From Bradyrhizobium sp. CSA112 (GTDB lineage: Bacteria; Pseudomonadota; Alphaproteobacteria; Rhizobiales; Xanthobacteraceae), in assembly GCF_029051645.1 (NCBI RefSeq), contig NZ_JAACFS010000030.1, forward strand, positions 31,170 through 95,169: a stretch of DNA of 64,000 bases, given 5' to 3'. This document shows positions 55,799-64,000 of this stretch, piece by piece (position 1 is the stretch's first letter; every line of letters starts with the position of its first letter). The notes under the pieces were generated by a model. It ran no database searches and had not been told where the DNA came from. It saw only the letters and a program-made list of their open reading frames with translations. Position numbers and translations under genes: made by a program.

Positions 55799-58700
55799 GT
55801 GGACGTGATGCGGAAGGGGAAGGCGTCGTTGCGCTCCGGCGCGACTGCGAGAAGACGGCGAGACGACTGGGCGAGCTCCCTTCGGCGCGGGCGGCTCACC
55901 GAAACGCGCCTCTGCAGCTACCACGCGCTCGCCGGCGTGAGGTCGGACACATTCCCGGCGCTGAGCGCGACTCGCGGCTGGCGCGTGGCGATGCTTGGTA
56001 CGGCCGCAATCGGCGCGTTGTGGTTGATGGAGCCGCGGCCGGCGCAAGCCGGACCGGGCGGCTGCACGACCGTCGGAGCAACCGCGAGCTGCACGGGCGA
56101 TCAATCGGCCGGGATCGGTGCTGCTGATTTCGATCAGACCGTCGTCGACACGCTCAACGTCAATTCGCTGACCACCAATATCGCGCCGGCCGCTGGCACG
56201 TCCGGTATCGATTTCGAGCGCCCGACCGGCGCGGTCACCATCAACAGCGATATAGCGCCCCATTCCATCACCGTGACCGGAGCCGCCGACGGCATTCGTG
56301 CCTCGTCTTCCGCGATGGGGTCGTGGGAAACCGGGGTGGTGACGATCAACCATACCGGCGACATCAGCTCGGCTGGCGGTTTCGGCATCCACGCATCCAC
56401 AGTTGGCCTTTTCGGCAACGCCGACATCAGCATCACCAGCAGCGGCACAATCGCTGCATATCGCGACGGCATTTACGGCCGCGCCAATGTCGGCCATTCC
56501 GGCGATATCGTCGTCACGCACAACGGCGACATCAGTTCTGGTATTGGCTCGGGAATTTATGCCGAATCGTCGAACCAGACCGTCTCTGTCACCAGCGTCG
56601 GAAATATCAACGCGGCCAATATCGGCATTTGGGCAAACGGTACCCTTAGTGCCACAGTCGACAGCGTCGGAGACATTGCGGCGAAGGCCGGCATCATTGG
56701 CAGCGCCGCATTTAGCGACGTAACGATCGCGCACAGCGGAAACATCTCTTCCCTTTTCGGCATTCAAGCGGAGGCGGGCAGATCCGTAAGGATCACGCAT
56801 GAGGGCGGTAACATCACGTCCGACCGCATGGCTATCTTTGCGGCTGCTATCGACGACATATACATTACCAACCGCGGCAATCTCATCGGCAACGACTACG
56901 GCATCATCGCGAGCGCCCAGATCGGCGCCAACGTGGACAGCATCGGCGACATTACCTCGCACAACGGCTCCGGCATGTATCTCGTTGGGACGGCTGCCGT
57001 CGTGGTGACGAGCCGGGGAAACATCCGCGCACTCGATTACGGCATTTACGCGTTGATGGGGGGAGTCGGGTACTACGTCGCGGTGGACAGTACCGGCGAC
57101 ATCACCTCGTCCGGCAGTGAAGGAATTCATGCCGATGCCAATGCCGGCTACACGTCGGTCATCAGCCGGGGAAACGTCAGCGCGTATGGCGACGGCATCC
57201 ACGCCGGGTCGGTGGGCGACACCACGGTGAACAGCACCGGCAATGTTACGTCGCTGACCGGCAATGCGATCTATGCCGGCGCTGGCGGCAATATCGGCGT
57301 TACGGTCAATGGCGGCGTCGTATCCGGCGCTCAGGCCGGCATCAACCTGGACGGCGGCGCAACCAATACCCTGACCATTGGCTCGACGGCGACGGTCACG
57401 GGAGGTCTTTACGCCATCACAGCCGGCGCCGGCAACGACATGGTGAACAATTCCGGCACGGTCACCGGCAATGTCGGTCTCGGCGGCGGAACGAACGCCT
57501 TCAACAATCTTTCGGGCAGTGTGTTCAACAGCGGTACGACGGTCGATCTCGGCGCCGGCAACATGCTGAGCAACAGCGGCACTCTGGCTCCGCTCGGCGT
57601 CGGCACTGTCGGCTCCACGACGCTCACCGGCAACTTCGTGCAGAACGCGGGCGGCAAGTTCGCCGTTGACGTCGACCTCGCCGGCCAAACCGCCGACCGA
57701 CTCAACGTCAGCGGTACAGCCAGCCTCACCGGCAAGGTGGTGGTGGATCCGCTGGCGCGCGTGTCCGCGACGACGACCTATACGATCATGACGGCGGGCA
57801 CGTTGAGCGGCACCTTTTCCGGTGTCGACTTCCTCACCGCCTCCAGCTTCGCCCGTAACGCGCGGCTGACATATGTCGGCAATGACGTGCTGCTAACGCT
57901 CGATCCCGGTCTGCTGTCGTCATCGCTGTTGGGCAACGCCAACATCAATCAGAGGAACGTCGCGGCAGGAATCGACAACGCGCTGATTGGCGGCGCTACC
58001 ATGCCAGCCAGCTTCAATGCGCTGTTCGCGCTGTCGGGCAACGCTCTGCTCGATGCGCTGACGCAGGCCTCCGGCGAGACAGCGACCGGCACCCAGCAGA
58101 CCACCTTCAATGCGATGAACCTGTTCATGGGTGTGCTGACCGATCCGTTCGTGGCCGGACGCGGCGATCCTCGTTCGTTGTCCGGTGTTGCGATGGGTTA
58201 TTCGGCCGGCGACAGCGATGCGCTCGCCTATGCCGGCGGCCGCAAGCGTTCGGGCGCCGAGCGCGAGGCCTACGCCGCCATCTCTCGCAAGGCGCCGCCG
58301 GCGCAGGCCTTCGAGTCGCGCTGGAGTGTGTGGGCCGCGGGCTTCGGCGGCACCCAGACCACCGACGGCAACGGCGCGCTCGGCTCCAACACCGCCACCA
58401 GCCGCATCGCCGGTGTGACGGCCGGAGCCGACTATTGGTTCTCGCCCTTGACCGTGGCCGGCTTTGCGCTCGCTGGCGGCGGCACCAGCTTCTCGGTGGC
58501 GAATGGCGGCACCGGCCGCTCCGATCTGTTTCAGGCCGGCGCCTTCGTGCGCCACAATGCCGGCCCGGCCTATGTCATGGGCGCGCTGGCCTACGGCTGG
58601 CAGGATGTCACCACCGACCGCACAGTCACCATCGCAGGGGCCGATCATCTGCAGGCGCGCTTTAATGCGAACGCCTCTTCAGGCCGGCTAGAAGGCGGCT

Positions 58701-59164
58701 ATCGCCTCATTGCGCCGTGGATCGGCAGCGTCGGCTTCACGCCCTATGCCGCGGCCCAGTTCACTACGTTCGACCTGCCGGCCTATGCGGAGCAGGCGAT
58801 CACCGGCACCGACACCTTCGCTCTGAGCTACGCCTCGAAGAGCGTCACCGACACCCGCAGCGAATTCGGCCTGCGCACCGACAAGTCCTTTAGTACAGCC
58901 GACGGCATCGCCACGCTGCGTGGCCGCATCGCCTGGGCACACAACTTCAATTCCGACCGCTCGATCGGAGCGACATTCCAAGCGCTGCCCGGCTCCAGCT
59001 TCGTCGTCAACGGCGCGGCGCAAGCCGCCGACGCTACGCTCGTCACGGCGTCGGCAGAGAAGAAGTGGCTGAACGGCTGGTCCGCCGCTGCGACGTTCGA
59101 AGGCGAGTTTTCAAACGTCACACGCAGCTACGCCGGCAAGGGCGTGGTGAGATATCAGTGGTAG
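55799..59164 (+). CDS. Type V autotransporter with repetitive passenger
   Basis: A 1121-residue surface protein. Residues 1-85 form an unusually long N-terminus ending in a hydrophobic signal core (VAMLGTAAIGALWLMEPRPAQA). The mature start has a Cys pair (GGCTTVGATASCTG). Residues ~110-590 hold many repeats of the pattern GDI-x(2)-x-G-x-GI-x-A, typical of a beta-helix passenger. A linker (GGKFAVDVDLAGQTADRLNVSG) is followed by the C-terminal autotransporter beta-barrel (~835-1121), ending in VVRYQW with the terminal aromatic. The start is GTG 55799 or ATG 55808. Probably an adhesin or surface-structure protein; no protease motif is seen. Confidence 0.9.
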   Translation: MDVMRKGKASLRSGATARRRRDDWASSLRRGRLTETRLCSYHALAGVRSDTFPALSATRGWRVAMLGTAAIGALWLMEPRPAQAGPGGCTTVGATASCTGDQSAGIGAADFDQTVVDTLNVNSLTTNIAPAAGTSGIDFERPTGAVTINSDIAPHSITVTGAADGIRASSSAMGSWETGVVTINHTGDISSAGGFGIHASTVGLFGNADISITSSGTIAAYRDGIYGRANVGHSGDIVVTHNGDISSGIGSGIYAESSNQTVSVTSVGNINAANIGIWANGTLSATVDSVGDIAAKAGIIGSAAFSDVTIAHSGNISSLFGIQAEAGRSVRITHEGGNITSDRMAIFAAAIDDIYITNRGNLIGNDYGIIASAQIGANVDSIGDITSHNGSGMYLVGTAAVVVTSRGNIRALDYGIYALMGGVGYYVAVDSTGDITSSGSEGIHADANAGYTSVISRGNVSAYGDGIHAGSVGDTTVNSTGNVTSLTGNAIYAGAGGNIGVTVNGGVVSGAQAGINLDGGATNTLTIGSTATVTGGLYAITAGAGNDMVNNSGTVTGNVGLGGGTNAFNNLSGSVFNSGTTVDLGAGNMLSNSGTLAPLGVGTVGSTTLTGNFVQNAGGKFAVDVDLAGQTADRLNVSGTASLTGKVVVDPLARVSATTTYTIMTAGTLSGTFSGVDFLTASSFARNARLTYVGNDVLLTLDPGLLSSSLLGNANINQRNVAAGIDNALIGGATMPASFNALFALSGNALLDALTQASGETATGTQQTTFNAMNLFMGVLTDPFVAGRGDPRSLSGVAMGYSAGDSDALAYAGGRKRSGAEREAYAAISRKAPPAQAFESRWSVWAAGFGGTQTTDGNGALGSNTATSRIAGVTAGADYWFSPLTVAGFALAGGGTSFSVANGGTGRSDLFQAGAFVRHNAGPAYVMGALAYGWQDVTTDRTVTIAGADHLQARFNANASSGRLEGGYRLIAPWIGSVGFTPYAAAQFTTFDLPAYAEQAITGTDTFALSYASKSVTDTRSEFGLRTDKSFSTADGIATLRGRIAWAHNFNSDRSIGATFQALPGSSFVVNGAAQAADATLVTASAEKKWLNGWSAAATFEGEFSNVTRSYAGKGVVRYQW

Positions 59165-59381
59165 TGCCCCGGGGATGACGCCGGATACACGTCAGCGCCA
59201 CTCCAGGGCGGGCGCAATGTGTGTCAAAATCGCTTCAATCGTTTGTGCACGCGCCACTTTCATGCCACCAGGTGCCGTCTAAGAACAATGTGCAGACAAC
59301 ACTTGGCATCGGCGCCGGTGCCGGGCGAGAGGTTGACGTTGGAGATGGAAATGCTCACGGCGCACCATTTCGCTCGAACGG
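59165..59381. other. Right junction region between autotransporter and oxidoreductase fragment
   Basis: 217 bases with no gene. It contains no transposase remnant, terminator with T-run or target-site duplication that I can identify against the left junction near 54070-54090. Confidence 0.4.
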
Positions 59382-59984
59382 ATGCTGAGGATTGCGCGCG
59401 TCAAGGCGCGCGCCGGCCAGCGCATTCTGATCCACGCAGGCGCGGGCGGGATCGGTACGTTCGCCATCCAGTATGCCAAGCATCTCGGGCTCGAGGTCAC
59501 CACGACCACGAGTTCGAAGAACGCCGATTTCGTCAAATCGCTCGGCGCCGACCGCGTTATTGCCTATGACCGCGAAAACTATCTCGAAGCGGGCGGCGGC
59601 TACGACATCGTCTACGACACGCTCGGCGGTGCATTCACGATCGACGCCTTCAAGGTGGTGAAGCGGGGCGGCGCCGTGATCTCGCTGAGCGGCCCGCCCG
59701 ATCGCGATTTCGCCCGGCGCGAGGGCGCGGGCTGGCTGGTCCGCGTAGCGGTCTGGCTGATGAGCCGGAAGGTCTATGCCGCAAGTGCCGAGGCCGGCGC
59801 GACTTATTGCTGGTTTTTCACCGAGCCGAGTGGCGACCAGTTGCGCGAGATCGCCGGGCTCGTCGATCGCGGCGCGATCAAGCCGGTGATCGACCGCGAA
59901 TTTTCCTTCGAGCAGTTGCCGGCGGCGCTCACCTACCTCGAGGCCGGCCGGGCGCGGGGCAAGGTGGTGTTGCGCGTGAGGTAA
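59382..59984 (+). pseudogene. C-terminal fragment of the disrupted quinone oxidoreductase
   Basis: 200 codons with the MDR nucleotide-binding Rossmann motif LIHAGAGGIGTFAIQYAKHLG-type segment (key AGAGGIGTFA), YDIVYDTLGG and the closing EAGRARGKVVLRV. It lacks the whole GroES-like N-terminal half. The first Met (59382) is in the part where family proteins read LRIARVKAGQR, so it is an internal position and not a designed start. With 53895-54075 it would make one gene missing about 80 codons. It could still be translated as a fragment. Confidence 0.72.
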
Positions 59985-59988
59985 CGAA

Positions 59989-60756
59989 CTACTCGCTCGC
60001 CAATGCGATCGCGTGAACGTGGCGGCCGTAGTCCGGCTCTTTCCGGTGCACCGAGCGGCGGTAGCTGTAGAAGCGCTCGTCGGAATAGGTGTCGACGCCG
60101 ATGTCGTCGATCATGAGGATGCCGGCATTCTCCAGCCGCATGCGGATGAAGCCGGCGAGATCGAACATGGCATGGCCTGCGCGCACCGAGGGGATGAAGA
60201 ACACGCCATTCTCCGCATCGGCGTCCAGGAAGCGCTCGACGAATTCGCTGCCGACTTCATAGGAGTGCTGGCGGATCAGCGGGCCGATGGCGGCGACGGT
60301 GCCGGCGCGGTCGGCGCCGAGTTTCTCCATCGCGTCGATGGTGGATTCCAGCACGCCGGTCAGCGCGCCCTTCCAGCCGGCATGGGCGGCGCCGATCACG
60401 CGCGCGCTGGCGTCGGCGAACAGGATCGGGCCGCAATCCGCGGCGGTGACGCCGATGGCGATGCCTTCGGTGCGGGTGACGAGCGCGTCGGCGCGCGGTT
60501 TGTCGCCTTGCCAGGGGCCGGTCACAACGACCGCATTGGGCGAATGGATCTGGTGCACGCTGAGCAAACGCTCGGGCGCAACGCCCATCTGCTCGGCCAT
60601 CCGGCGGCGATTTTCAGCGACATTGGCCGGATCGTCGTTGGAGCCGAGCCCGCCATTGAGACCCTGGTAGATTCCATTGGATATCCCGCCCTCGCGGGTG
60701 AAGAAGGCGTGGCGCAGCCCGGGAATGGCTGCGAGTAGCGACGATCCGAACGTCAT
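59989..60756 (-). CDS. pgeF: Purine nucleoside phosphorylase/laccase-domain protein PgeF (YfiH)
   Basis: A 255-residue DUF152/YfiH protein. Metal-binding residues are visible in VHQIHSPNA (His), TAADCGPILFAD (Cys) and AAHAGWKGAL (His), the three-site pattern of the family; FYSYRR near the C-terminus is also typical. Biochemically such proteins have purine nucleoside phosphorylase and adenosine deaminase activity; in E. coli it edits peptidoglycan precursors. The start overlaps the stop of the methyltransferase gene (ATGA). Confidence 0.92.
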   Translation of the reverse strand: MTFGSSLLAAIPGLRHAFFTREGGISNGIYQGLNGGLGSNDDPANVAENRRRMAEQMGVAPERLLSVHQIHSPNAVVVTGPWQGDKPRADALVTRTEGIAIGVTAADCGPILFADASARVIGAAHAGWKGALTGVLESTIDAMEKLGADRAGTVAAIGPLIRQHSYEVGSEFVERFLDADAENGVFFIPSVRAGHAMFDLAGFIRMRLENAGILMIDDIGVDTYSDERFYSYRRSVHRKEPDYGRHVHAIALASE

Positions 60757-61880
60757 GCTGTTTCGTCTCCCGACGCCGGCGGTTCGTCGCTGAGGCCTGC
60801 GACCGAGGTGAGATTTGGTTCGGTGACCGCAAGCACCTTGAACATCGATCCCATGCCGCCGCGGCCGCTGTCGGTCAGGCGCTTGAGCGCGGCGGAAATA
60901 TCGGCAGAAACTTCCGCTGTGGTTTTTGCCATCAGCGTGACGGCCCGGGTCTCGATGCCGAGCCGCTTGAGGAATTCGCCCTGCGTCACCGGGCCGTGGA
61001 CGCGCGCGCCGACATCTTCCGCCGCGCGCGCCAGCGCCTGGAAATCGACATGGGCCGTGACGTCGGCCTGGCCGGGATTTTTCAGCGGATCGGCAAAGCT
61101 GTGGCGGGCGATCGCCTGGAAGGTGTCGCCGGCGTCGCTGCGCAGATGGCCGTAATCGATGACCAGCGCCGCACCGTCCTGGTCGCGCACCCGCGCGGCG
61201 ATCTTCATCATCTCGGTATCCGGCCGCCATTCGAACACGGCGCCGATAGGAGCCGCGCGCACCAGCGGCGGCAGTAACACCTCGAAGCGCGGCAGCGGCT
61301 CGTCCGAGGCTGCGAATACCAGCTTGCCATTGGCATCGAGGTTGACGACGCGCTCGTGCCAGCCGGTCTCGCGTTTGACCACCTGATGGATCGGCAGCAC
61401 GTCGAAATATTCGTTGGCGAGAATGACCGCGGGACCCTCGGGCACGTCGTCGATGCTGTCGTGCCAGGTGATGTTGCGCACGCCGGATAGCGTGGCCCGC
61501 TGCTTCTCGCGCAGCACCGGGTTGATCTCGACGAGGTGGATCTCGACCGATTGATAGAGCGGCGGCAGCACCCGAACCGCGCGCAGCGCATCCGCCATCA
61601 TGGTGCCGCGCCCCGGACCGAGTTCGACCAGCCGTAGCATCGGCGGCGAGCCGATCGCCTTCCATACCGAGGCTGTCCACAGACCGAGCAGCTCACCGAA
61701 CATCTGGCTGACCTCGGGCGCGGTGGTGAAATCGCCCTCGCGGCCCAATGGATCGCGCGACACGTAATAGCCGTGCTCGGGATGCATCAGGCACAGTTCC
61801 ATGTATCGCCAGACCGGCATCGGTCCTGACGATTTGATCAGCTTGTTGATCTCCGACTGCAACGGCGAAAATTCGGTCAC
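60753..61880 (-). CDS. MidA/NDUFAF7-family SAM-dependent methyltransferase
   Basis: A 375-residue class I methyltransferase of the COG1565 family. It has CLMHPEHGYYVSRDPLGREGDFTTAPEVSQMFGE cut to its recognisable HGYYVSRDPLG and DFTTAPEVS, the SAM loop VELGPGRGTMMADAL and the NEYFDVLPIHQ motif. Homologues in mitochondria methylate an Arg of a complex I subunit; the bacterial role is not settled. It starts at GTG 61880, 9 bases after the lgt stop, and overlaps pgeF by four bases. Confidence 0.88.
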   Translation of the reverse strand: MTEFSPLQSEINKLIKSSGPMPVWRYMELCLMHPEHGYYVSRDPLGREGDFTTAPEVSQMFGELLGLWTASVWKAIGSPPMLRLVELGPGRGTMMADALRAVRVLPPLYQSVEIHLVEINPVLREKQRATLSGVRNITWHDSIDDVPEGPAVILANEYFDVLPIHQVVKRETGWHERVVNLDANGKLVFAASDEPLPRFEVLLPPLVRAAPIGAVFEWRPDTEMMKIAARVRDQDGAALVIDYGHLRSDAGDTFQAIARHSFADPLKNPGQADVTAHVDFQALARAAEDVGARVHGPVTQGEFLKRLGIETRAVTLMAKTTAEVSADISAALKRLTDSGRGGMGSMFKVLAVTEPNLTSVAGLSDEPPASGDETA

Positions 61881-61888
61881 GGCCTGCC

Positions 61889-62731
61889 TTAAATCGACTT
61901 CTGTATATGCTGCGGCGCCTTGCGGCGCCATGCCATCATAATCAGGATGGCCCCGGCAATGATCATTGGTACCGACAACAGCATACCCATGGTCAGCCCG
62001 CCCCACAAAAATCCGAGCTGTGGGTCCGGTTCACGGAAAAATTCGCTGGCAATGCGCGCAAGCGCGTAGATCGTGATGAAGCTGCCGAGGATCAGGCCCG
62101 GCCGCTTCAGCGCGCCCATACGGATCATGACCGCCAAGATTGCAAACAGCAGGATTCCCTCGAGCGCGGCCTCATAGAGCTGGCTCGGGTGCCGGGGCAG
62201 CGGCCCGCCATTTGGAAATACCATCGCCCAGGGCACGCTGGCGTCGGCCGGCCGGCCCCACAATTCGCTGTTGATGAAATTGGCAAGCCGCCCGAGGAGC
62301 AGTCCGATCGGGGCGACCGCGGTGGTGATGTCGCCAAGCGACAGGATCGAAATGTTGTTTCTGCGGGCAAACAGCATCACCGCGGCGACGCAGCCAAGGA
62401 AGCCGCCGTGAAACGACATGCCGCCATTCCAGAGCTGGAATATCTCGGCCGGGTGCTGGATGAAGAAGGCGGGGTTGTAGAACAGGACGTAACCGGTGCG
62501 GCCGCCGACGATAATGCCGATGGTGACCCAAAGGATGAAATCATCGATCTGAACCGGCGTAGCCGGCGCCGGACCGCCCCAGAACTTTTCGTTCTTGAGC
62601 AGCGAGCGCGCGTAAATCCACCCCGAGAGGATGCCGCCGATATAGGCCAGCGCATACCAGCGGATCACGATCGGCCCGATCGAGACGGCTACAGGATCGA
62701 ACACCGGAAAGGCGATGGTGAGAAAGGGCAT
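61889..62731 (-). CDS. lgt: Prolipoprotein diacylglyceryl transferase Lgt
   Basis: Transfers diacylglyceryl from phosphatidylglycerol to the lipobox Cys, the first step of lipoprotein maturation. The 280-residue, seven-helix membrane protein has the Lgt signature GRLANFINSELWGRP, the IRWYALAYIGGIL motif near the N-terminus and HGGFLGC with the essential His. Order lgt-midA-pgeF on the minus strand is a tight operon. PgsA (30314) supplies the phosphatidylglycerol pathway and LspA (12072) acts next. Confidence 0.95.
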   Translation of the reverse strand: MPFLTIAFPVFDPVAVSIGPIVIRWYALAYIGGILSGWIYARSLLKNEKFWGGPAPATPVQIDDFILWVTIGIIVGGRTGYVLFYNPAFFIQHPAEIFQLWNGGMSFHGGFLGCVAAVMLFARRNNISILSLGDITTAVAPIGLLLGRLANFINSELWGRPADASVPWAMVFPNGGPLPRHPSQLYEAALEGILLFAILAVMIRMGALKRPGLILGSFITIYALARIASEFFREPDPQLGFLWGGLTMGMLLSVPMIIAGAILIMMAWRRKAPQHIQKSI

Positions 62732-62743
62732 CGGGCGTGATGT

Positions 62744-63478
62744 CTACAGTACGAGGTTGCGGCGATAGAGCGCCAGCAGGCGCTCCCAATGCCGTTCGGC
62801 GGCGTCGCGGTGGTAGACCGGACGCTTCGGGAAGGCAAAGCCGTGATGGGTGCCGGGATAGATCTCGACCTCGTTGTTCGATCCTTTCATACCGGCCGCT
62901 ACCTTGTCGATGATCTCCTGCGGCGCATAGATGTCGGTCTCGGCGCACGCGAAATAGAGTTCGGCCTTGGTCTTGCTTGCAGCAAGGTGCGGGCTGTCGG
63001 GCTGGTCGGTCGCCAGATGCGTGCCGTAGATCGAAGCGGCGGCCTTCACACGATCCGGAAAATGCGTGGCCGCGTTGACCGCGTAGCGCCCGCTCATGCA
63101 GTAGCCGACTGTGCCGACGATCTTTGTGTTCGCTGCGGCTTGCGTCTCGGCGAAGGCGAGCAGGGCCTTGGTGTCTTCCATCACCATGGGAATGTTGATG
63201 GAGTTCATGAAGCCGAACATCCGCTTGCGCTCCGGCGCTTCCGGGTCCGGCGGTATCGGCCCGAGCTCCATGACGCCGGAGCGGTAATACATGTTGGGGA
63301 GCATCACATAATAGCCTGAGGTGCCGAGCCGCCGTGCCATGTCGCGCAATTCCTCGCGGATCGCCGGCGCGTCCATGTAGAAGATGATGACCGGAAACGG
63401 CCCGCCGCGCTCGGGGTGGGTGATGAAGGTCGTCGTCTTGCCGTCCTTGGTCGCAATATCAATCTGCTGGTCGATCAT
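62744..63478 (-). CDS. Dienelactone hydrolase family protein
   Basis: A 244-residue alpha/beta hydrolase of the DLH family. The nucleophile is Cys in VGYCMSGRY; the acid is in CAETDIYAP and the His in THHGFAFP. This Cys-Asp-His triad is that of carboxymethylenebutenolidase, but there are no catechol-pathway genes around. Gap to lgt is 12 bases on the same strand. Confidence 0.87.
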   Translation of the reverse strand: MIDQQIDIATKDGKTTTFITHPERGGPFPVIIFYMDAPAIREELRDMARRLGTSGYYVMLPNMYYRSGVMELGPIPPDPEAPERKRMFGFMNSINIPMVMEDTKALLAFAETQAAANTKIVGTVGYCMSGRYAVNAATHFPDRVKAAASIYGTHLATDQPDSPHLAASKTKAELYFACAETDIYAPQEIIDKVAAGMKGSNNEVEIYPGTHHGFAFPKRPVYHRDAAERHWERLLALYRRNLVL

Positions 63479-63663
63479 GGGCGTTTCTTCTTGCTTTGTG
63501 ATTCTGGCTTCCGGTTAAGCGCGTGATACGATTGCAAGGAAACCAGGGCATGACAAGGCGAACGGCTGTCACGTCGGCCTTGAACGCTGCACTTGAACGT
63601 TGTCCTTGGGATCGCCATTGTCATGGCAGTGACGACTTTTTTGCAGCGACCGGAGCGTTTCAG

Positions 63664-63954
63664 ATGACCCAGACCAGCAATCGGTTTTTCGACGAGATCG
63701 GCCGTTTGATGAACGACGCTGCCGGCGCCGCCCAGGGCGTCAAGCGCGAGGTCGATACGGTCATGCGAAACCAGGCCGAACGCATCCTGCGCGACCTCGA
63801 CCTCGTCAAGCGCGAGGAGTTCGACGCGGTCAAGGACATGGCCCGCCTGGCGCGCGAGGAGAACGAGGCACTCAAGAGCCGGATCGCGGCCTTGGAAGCC
63901 AAGCTCGGTATTGCGCCGGCCGCGCCGGAAGCCGGCAGCATGGCGGACGGGTAG
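63664..63954 (+). CDS. ubiK: Accessory factor UbiK family protein (BMFP/DUF526)
   Basis: A 96-residue membrane-fusogenic protein: amphipathic N-terminus (NRFFDEIGRLMNDAAGAAQGVKREVD), then a C-terminal coiled coil (KREEFDAVKDMARLAREENEALKSRIAALEAKLG). UbiK is an accessory factor for ubiquinone synthesis in E. coli. It is divergent from the dienelactone hydrolase. I chose ATG 63664 by family fit; the frame is open from 63523. Confidence 0.88.
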   Translation: MTQTSNRFFDEIGRLMNDAAGAAQGVKREVDTVMRNQAERILRDLDLVKREEFDAVKDMARLAREENEALKSRIAALEAKLGIAPAAPEAGSMADG

Positions 63955-63962
63955 GGGGCCCT

Positions 63963-63987
63963 TACCCTCCCCTGGAGGGGGAGGGTC
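63963..63987. repeat. C/G-rich inverted repeat at the window edge (family D)
   Basis: ACCCTCCCC-TGGA-GGGGGAGGGT pairs across 63963-63987. It resembles the core of the repeats at 8175 and 44303 and continues beyond the window. Confidence 0.7.
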
Positions 63988-64000
63988 GACGCGCGCGAAG

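Noticed and set aside
55508..57688. 726-codon open frame on the minus strand opposite the AraC/autotransporter genes
   Set aside because: It follows from the repetitive, codon-biased autotransporter sequence on the plus strand; it has no start signal, no domain and runs against two convincing genes.

Overview
The window looks like a chromosomal segment of a Bradyrhizobium-type alphaproteobacterium (Bradyrhizobium/Rhodopseudomonas/Afipia group). I infer this from the high GC and strong G/C third-position bias, frequent GTG starts and 4-base stop/start overlaps, an Rhodopseudomonas-like fluoroacetate dehalogenase, a RibH2-type lumazine synthase behind an FMN riboswitch, and many long dispersed palindromic repeats between genes. 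I found no rRNA, tRNA, CRISPR array or intact insertion sequence.

Most of the window is housekeeping. 1-8.3 kb: the end of a haloacetate dehalogenase, tadA, a pseudouridine synthase with a huge basic disordered N-terminus, rsmD, mutL, a DUF2892/ECF-sigma pair and arfB. 8.3-18.5 kb, mostly minus strand: an M16 peptidase pair (one active, one dead), a secreted protein, lspA, ileS with a lysine-rich tail, an acetyltransferase, ribF, then a CheY-like regulator. 18.7-24.4 kb: an accessory redox/hydrolase cluster (AraC regulator, haloperoxidase-type hydrolase plus a decayed copy, NDH-2-like flavoprotein, metallo-beta-lactamase-fold hydrolase, SDR). 24.5-33.1 kb, minus strand: HAD phosphatase, EAL-domain protein, class III aminotransferase, prmB, moaE, moaD, pgsA, uvrC. 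33.3-39 kb: envelope and secreted proteins, a methyltransferase, a cold-shock protein, rlmJ and an RNase T2. 39.1-46.9 kb: histidine kinase/response regulator/MarR, two adjacent branched-chain aminotransferases of different subtypes, hisS, a tautomerase and a thioesterase. 47-53.8 kb: proC, a YbjN protein, an orphan TctC-type binding protein, FMN riboswitch-ribH, an SDR, prs and a lipoprotein. 60-64 kb: pgeF, a MidA-type methyltransferase and lgt (tightly packed), a dienelactone hydrolase and ubiK.

The most unusual segment is 53.9-60.0 kb. One quinone-oxidoreductase-like gene is present only as an N-terminal piece (53.9-54.1 kb) and a C-terminal piece (59.4-60.0 kb). Between them lie a frameshifted, truncated DUF4915/TIGR03032-like remnant, an AraC regulator and a 1121-residue autotransporter. 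This reads as an insertion with loss of about 80 codons of the host gene. A second unexpected signal is in hisS: an internal block of about 450 bases uses codons (gga, aga, agg, cta, cca) that are almost absent from the two flanks, as if the gene were mosaic.

Genes that plausibly work together: lspA with lgt (lipoprotein maturation) and the predicted lipoprotein; ribF with ribH (flavins) and the FMN riboswitch; moaD with moaE (molybdopterin); tadA, rsmD, rlmJ, the pseudouridine synthase, prmB and arfB (translation apparatus modification and rescue); mutL with uvrC (DNA repair).
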